A DNA stretch of 64,000 bases, taken from the NCBI GenBank assembly GCA_023387735.1, contig JAEWHP010000019.1, positions 1-64,000 on the forward strand, in the 5' to 3' direction. The notes beneath the pieces are model-generated. The model had not been told where the DNA came from and made no database searches. It saw nothing but the letters and a program-made list of their open reading frames with translations. The translations under genes were made by a program, and so were the position numbers. Origin of the DNA: Pseudomonadota bacterium (GTDB lineage: Bacteria > Pseudomonadota > Alphaproteobacteria > Rhizobiales > Xanthobacteraceae). Shown here piece by piece: positions 58,147-64,000 of this stretch; position 1 is the stretch's first letter, and each line of letters opens with the position of its first letter.

Positions 58147-59403
58147 TCACTTCGCCGGCCCGTAACGCCGTAGCGCTTCCAGCGTCAATCCCTTGCCGAC
58201 CGCGCCGAAGATGTCGCCCTCGACGATGCGGGCGTTCGGCGCGGCCTTGATGATGGCGTTGCGGACATGGGCGAGTTTCACCGAACCGCCGGTCAGGAAG
58301 ACCGCGTCGATATCGCTGGCGGCAAGGTCGGCCTGGCCGAGGCAGTTCTTGATGCGCGCTGCGATGCGCGTGGCCAATTGTTTGGTATGGCCGACGAGAT
58401 CGGGCCGGCCGATCTCCGCGCTTAACCCGGGTGCCACCCATTCCATCGGGATGTCAGAGCGCTTCTTCTCTGACAGGGCGATCTTGGCGTCCTCGACTTC
58501 CATCGCCAGCGTGTGGCCGCGCTGCTCGTGAACCACGCGGATCAGCCGGTCGAGCAGTTCCGGCTCGCTGGCTTCCTGCCGGACCTGACGGATGTCGGCC
58601 ATCACGCGCGGCTCATACATGCGGTTGATGCTCGACCAGGTCGCGAGGTCGTGGAAATAACTCGAGGGAACGTCGAGCCCCGGGCGCTTCATGGCGCTGC
58701 CGAAGCCGAACAGCGGCATGACGACGCCGAGGCTGAGCTGGCGGTCAAAATCCGTCCCGCCGATGCGCACGCCGTCATTGGCGAGAATGTCTGCCGCGCG
58801 ATCGGCCTTGCCGTGACGCTCGGGCCCGAGACGGACGATGGAGAAGTCGGAGGTGCCGCCGCCGATATCGGCGATCAACGCCACTTCTTCGGAGGTGATC
58901 TGCCGTTCGTAGTCCAGGGCAGCGGCGATTGGTTCGAACTGGAACGTAACCTCGTCGAAGCCGATCCCGAGCGCAATCGTCCGCAGCGTATCCTCTGCCT
59001 TGCGATCGGCGTCCGTCGCATTGTCGACAAAGTGCACCGGCCGGCCATGGACGACCTGCCGCAGTTCGCGACCGCTGGCCTGTTCAGCGCGGCGCTTTAT
59101 CGCGCCGAGATAATTGGCGATCACATCGCGAAAGCTCAGCCGGGCGCGGCCGAGCCGGGTGGTCTCCTCGATCAGCGAGGTTCCGAGCACCGATTTGAGG
59201 CTTCGCATCAGGCGGCCCATGGTGCCCTCGACATAGGCAGAGATGGCCCGGCGCCCGATCAGGACGTTACCGTCGCTCGCATAGAACATCGCGCTCGGGA
59301 TGGTAGTCTGTTCGCCTTCCAGCGCCACGAGAACCGGCGCCTGGCCATCGATGATGCCAAGCGTTGTGTTGGACGTTCCGAAATCTAGGCCACAAATTGA
59401 CAT
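58147..59403 (-). CDS. Hsp70-family protein (YegD-like)
   Basis: A 418-aa actin-fold ATPase from ATG 59403, after GGGAG. Nucleotide motifs: CGLDFGTSNTTLGII (phosphate 1), EVALIADIGGGTSDFSIVRLG (phosphate 2) and AVFLTGGSVKLAHVRNAIIKAAP (adenosine). It lacks the C-terminal substrate-binding domain and lid of DnaK, as YegD does, and its role is not established. It is divergent from tex across about 230 bases. Confidence 0.92.
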   Translation of the reverse strand: MSICGLDFGTSNTTLGIIDGQAPVLVALEGEQTTIPSAMFYASDGNVLIGRRAISAYVEGTMGRLMRSLKSVLGTSLIEETTRLGRARLSFRDVIANYLGAIKRRAEQASGRELRQVVHGRPVHFVDNATDADRKAEDTLRTIALGIGFDEVTFQFEPIAAALDYERQITSEEVALIADIGGGTSDFSIVRLGPERHGKADRAADILANDGVRIGGTDFDRQLSLGVVMPLFGFGSAMKRPGLDVPSSYFHDLATWSSINRMYEPRVMADIRQVRQEASEPELLDRLIRVVHEQRGHTLAMEVEDAKIALSEKKRSDIPMEWVAPGLSAEIGRPDLVGHTKQLATRIAARIKNCLGQADLAASDIDAVFLTGGSVKLAHVRNAIIKAAPNARIVEGDIFGAVGKGLTLEALRRYGPAK

Positions 59404-59634
59404 GGATGCTCCCAAGGGAGCGTCCGTTTACACATTACAACGCCATCGATCCACCCTTATCTCGTCGTGTCATCTCAAGGGGTTGTTCGCACGCGTTGAT
59501 TTGTTCGATCAAGGCCATCCACAGATCAATTTGTTTGCGGCGACGCCTTGATGAAATAATCCGCGATGGTCCATAAGCGGCGTCCGGCGGCGAGGGTGAT
59601 TCACCTGCCGCCATGGTTTTGGGAAAGATTTGGC

Positions 59635-61968
<2,334 letters not shown>

Positions 61969-61990
61969 GGCGGTGACGTTTCGGTCGGTG

Positions 61991-62120
61991 GCCTCATCCT
62001 TCGAGACGCATCGCTTTGCGATGCTCCTCAGGATGAGGTTTGACATGTCCAGCTTGGGCAAGTTTTAAGACCCTCATGGTGAGGAGCACGGCAACGCCGT
62101 GCGTCTCGCACCATGCGGCC
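61991..62120. repeat. Palindromic intergenic repeat, CTCAC/GAGACG family, copy 3 (split halves)
   Basis: Half unit CCTCATCCTTCGAGACGC...GCTCCTCAGGATGAGG (61991-62038) and half unit CCCTCATGGTGAGGAGCACG...GCGTCTCGCACCATGCGG (62071-62120), here in the reverse order and 32 bases apart. They lie between convergent tex and glutaminase genes. Confidence 0.82.
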
Positions 62121-62133
62121 CGGGACGCAGATC

Positions 62134-63993
62134 CTAGCTCGACGTCAGCAAATTCACTCTTGCATTGGCGAGGATCAGCCGATCCGCCAGCAATTGCGCG
62201 AGGTTGCGCATGATCCGTTCGCCGGCGCGGGGGTGCTGCTTTCGAAAGCGCTCGAAATCGCGAAGCTGGATTTCGTAAGCGGTCGCGGCCATGTCGGCGA
62301 GGACGTCGGCGGAACGCTGCGGCTCCAGCAGCGCCATCTCGCCGAACGGCATTCCCGCCGTCAGCGTCGCCAGCCTGATGCCGTCGGGCAGGGTGACATG
62401 CACCACGCCGCTGCGCAGGAAGAACAGCGACGTAGCGGCATCGCCGGTTGCAATGATCTTCTCGCCGGCCTGATAGGTCCTGACCGTTGCGAGCGAGGCG
62501 AGATCGGTGAGTTCCTCGTCCGTCAGTCCCGCCAGCATTGATTGTTCGGCCAGTTCGGTTGCCTCGAAGAAATCGATGGCGCCGCCATAGCGGTACACCA
62601 CCTGGTCTTCCGCCCATTCGATCGCCGCATCGAGCAAATAGTAGTTGCGGATGTTGGTGAGGCCTTGCGTCCAGTCGGAGATCATCTTCCATTCGGGAGA
62701 CGAGCGCCTGATGCCAGACAGGATCACGGTGACATGATGCGCCGCGAGTTCACGAAACTCCTCGGCGAGCAGGCGGGTGCCGGCGCGCGTCATGGCGGTG
62801 ACGCGGCGGAGGTCGAAGATGACGAGTTGCGGGCGCGGCTTGGCCGCGAGCTGGCGCGAGACGTAGTCGACATTGGAAAAAGACAGCGTGCCGACCAGTT
62901 CGATGACGCGAACATCCTCGTGATGTGCCGCGAGAATGTTCTGTTCTGTCGCGCGCCGGACCCGTCGCGACGGGCTGTTGCCGATGTCGTAGTCGGCGAT
63001 GATGCTGTTGCGGGCGTCGTCGCTGCGGTTGAGCATATGCAGGTCATAATGCGAGGACAGCGCTTCGCAGACCTTGATGCCGCGCACGCTGTTGCCGTGC
63101 TTGTCGAGCTTGGGCGAATAGCTGCCGAGCCCGAGGCGAGCCGGCAGCGCGGCGAGGATGCCGCCGCCGACGCCGCTCTTGGCGGGGATGCCGACGCGGT
63201 AGATCCACTCGCCGGCATAGTCGTACATGCCGGAACTGGTCATGACCGACAGCGTGCGCGCGATGGCGTAGGCGCTCATCACCTGCTCGCCGGTCACGGG
63301 ATTGATGCCCCGGTTGGCGAGCGTTGCCGCCATCACGGCGATATCGCGCGCCGTTACCAGGATGGCGCATTGCCGGAAATAGACGTCGAGCACCGAGGAC
63401 ACGTTGTCACGGATCACGGCGTTGGTGCGCAGCAAATAGCCGATCGCCCGGTTGCGGTCGCCGGTGGTGCTTTCGGAGGCGAAAACCGCATCGTCGACGT
63501 CGAGATCGCGCCCGGCGAAGCGGCCGAGCGCCTGCCGGATATATTCGAACGCGGCATCCCCCTTGGCCTCGTGGATAAGGCCGGAGCAGGCGATCGCGCC
63601 GGCATTGACCATGGGATTGAACGGGTGGTTGTCGGCGTTGAGGCGGATCGAGTTGAAGGGATCGCCCGAGGGCTCCACGCCGATGACGCTCTCGACCCGC
63701 GCCGCCCCCAGCGTGTCCAGCGCCAGCGCGAACACGAAGGGTTTCGACATCGACTGGATGGTGAAGGGGATCTGGCTGTCACCGACCTCGTACACATGGC
63801 CGTCGAGGGTCGCGAGGCTGATGCCAAAATGGGCAGGATCGGCCTTGCCGAGTTCAGGAATGTAATCGGCGACCGCGCCGCGGGTCTCGGGCGCGAATTC
63901 CGCGTGGCAGCCGTTCAGGAACCGCAGCAGCGGCGGTTTCGAACTGGCCCAGACCGGGGCGGTGGTCGTGAAAGGAGGAGGCGACTGTTTCAT
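62134..63993 (-). CDS. glsA: Glutaminase fused to STAS and cyclic-nucleotide-binding domains
   Basis: A 619-aa three-domain protein. Residues ~20-320 are a serine-dependent glutaminase (beta-lactamase fold) with the S81-x2-K84 pair (IQSMSKPF), NPMVNAGAIA, and SGMYDYAGEWIYRVGIPAKSGVGGGILA. It hydrolyses glutamine to glutamate and ammonia. Residues ~350-460 form a STAS-like domain (VRVIELVGTLSFSNVDYVSRQLAAKPRPQLVIFDLRRVTAMTRAGTRLLAEEFRELAAHHVTVILSG). Residues ~480-600 form a cyclic-nucleotide-binding domain (SLATVRTYQAGEKIIATGDAATSLFFLRSGVVHVTLPDGIRLATLTAGMPFGEMALLEPQRSADVLADM). The effector domains suggest control by a nucleotide or partner protein. Its start is just inside the window edge. 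Confidence 0.93.
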   Translation of the reverse strand: MKQSPPPFTTTAPVWASSKPPLLRFLNGCHAEFAPETRGAVADYIPELGKADPAHFGISLATLDGHVYEVGDSQIPFTIQSMSKPFVFALALDTLGAARVESVIGVEPSGDPFNSIRLNADNHPFNPMVNAGAIACSGLIHEAKGDAAFEYIRQALGRFAGRDLDVDDAVFASESTTGDRNRAIGYLLRTNAVIRDNVSSVLDVYFRQCAILVTARDIAVMAATLANRGINPVTGEQVMSAYAIARTLSVMTSSGMYDYAGEWIYRVGIPAKSGVGGGILAALPARLGLGSYSPKLDKHGNSVRGIKVCEALSSHYDLHMLNRSDDARNSIIADYDIGNSPSRRVRRATEQNILAAHHEDVRVIELVGTLSFSNVDYVSRQLAAKPRPQLVIFDLRRVTAMTRAGTRLLAEEFRELAAHHVTVILSGIRRSSPEWKMISDWTQGLTNIRNYYLLDAAIEWAEDQVVYRYGGAIDFFEATELAEQSMLAGLTDEELTDLASLATVRTYQAGEKIIATGDAATSLFFLRSGVVHVTLPDGIRLATLTAGMPFGEMALLEPQRSADVLADMAATAYEIQLRDFERFRKQHPRAGERIMRNLAQLLADRLILANARVNLLTSS

Positions 63994-64000
63994 CGCCTCC

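Overview
The window looks like chromosomal DNA of a Bradyrhizobium-type alphaproteobacterium (inference). It is GC-rich throughout. It opens in a rhizobial-type porin and carries two small heat-shock genes with ROSE-like leaders. Its iron-uptake operon has an Irr/ICE-like palindrome upstream, and it contains several ABC uptake systems and several families of roughly 100-bp palindromic intergenic repeats. No rRNA, CRISPR array, transposase or prophage was seen. One tRNA (Gln, anticodon CTG) is present.

Layout. 1-7.9 kb: porin 3' end, a possible small RNA, an outer-membrane MetA/SphA-like protein, an HpcH/HpaI aldolase, a GreA/GreB-type factor beside tRNA-Gln, and a TetR regulator divergent from a large sulfatase. 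7.9-13.6 kb: a compact iron operon (TonB-dependent siderophore receptor, PiuC-type hydroxylase, exbB, exbD, tonB). 13.8-16.6 kb: an AraC regulator and a short SDR / HbpS-like / NTF2-like operon. 16.6-23.7 kb: a branched-chain-amino-acid-type ABC transporter (SBP-livH-livM-livG-livF) ending in a salicylaldehyde/vanillin-type aldehyde dehydrogenase, divergent from an AraC regulator.

23.7-26.8 kb is a patchwork of gene debris. It holds an internally deleted cyclase, a second copy of the AraC 3' half, a second copy of the tail of the SBP gene found at 33.3 kb, and two intact genes of lower GC. 26.8-33.1 kb is a heat-shock island: rpoH, two paralogous unknown proteins, three Hsp20 proteins (two with RNA-thermometer leaders and matching RpoH-like promoters), three small proteins and a DegP-type protease. 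It resembles the known hspA-rpoH1 type of cluster in B. japonicum but carries small genes I cannot assign.

33.3-39.2 kb: an orphan SBP, a site-2 protease with a membrane-anchored partner, a LysR regulator divergent from a styrene/indole-type flavin monooxygenase and its reductase, and a GFA-family protein. 39.3-51.3 kb: a sugar-acid catabolic locus with two SDRs, an IlvD/Edd-type dehydratase and a LacI regulator facing a sugar ABC transporter, a DenD-like dehydrogenase, KDG kinase and KDPG aldolase. Two copies of a near-palindromic LacI-type operator lie in front of the two transcription units. 51.3-57.0 kb: an acyl-CoA operon (thiolase, CoA-transferase, acyl-CoA dehydrogenase, thiolase-like protein, DUF35 protein). 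57-64 kb: small membrane ORFs, a CMD-family protein, a YegD-like Hsp70, Tex, and a glutaminase fused to STAS and cyclic-nucleotide-binding domains.
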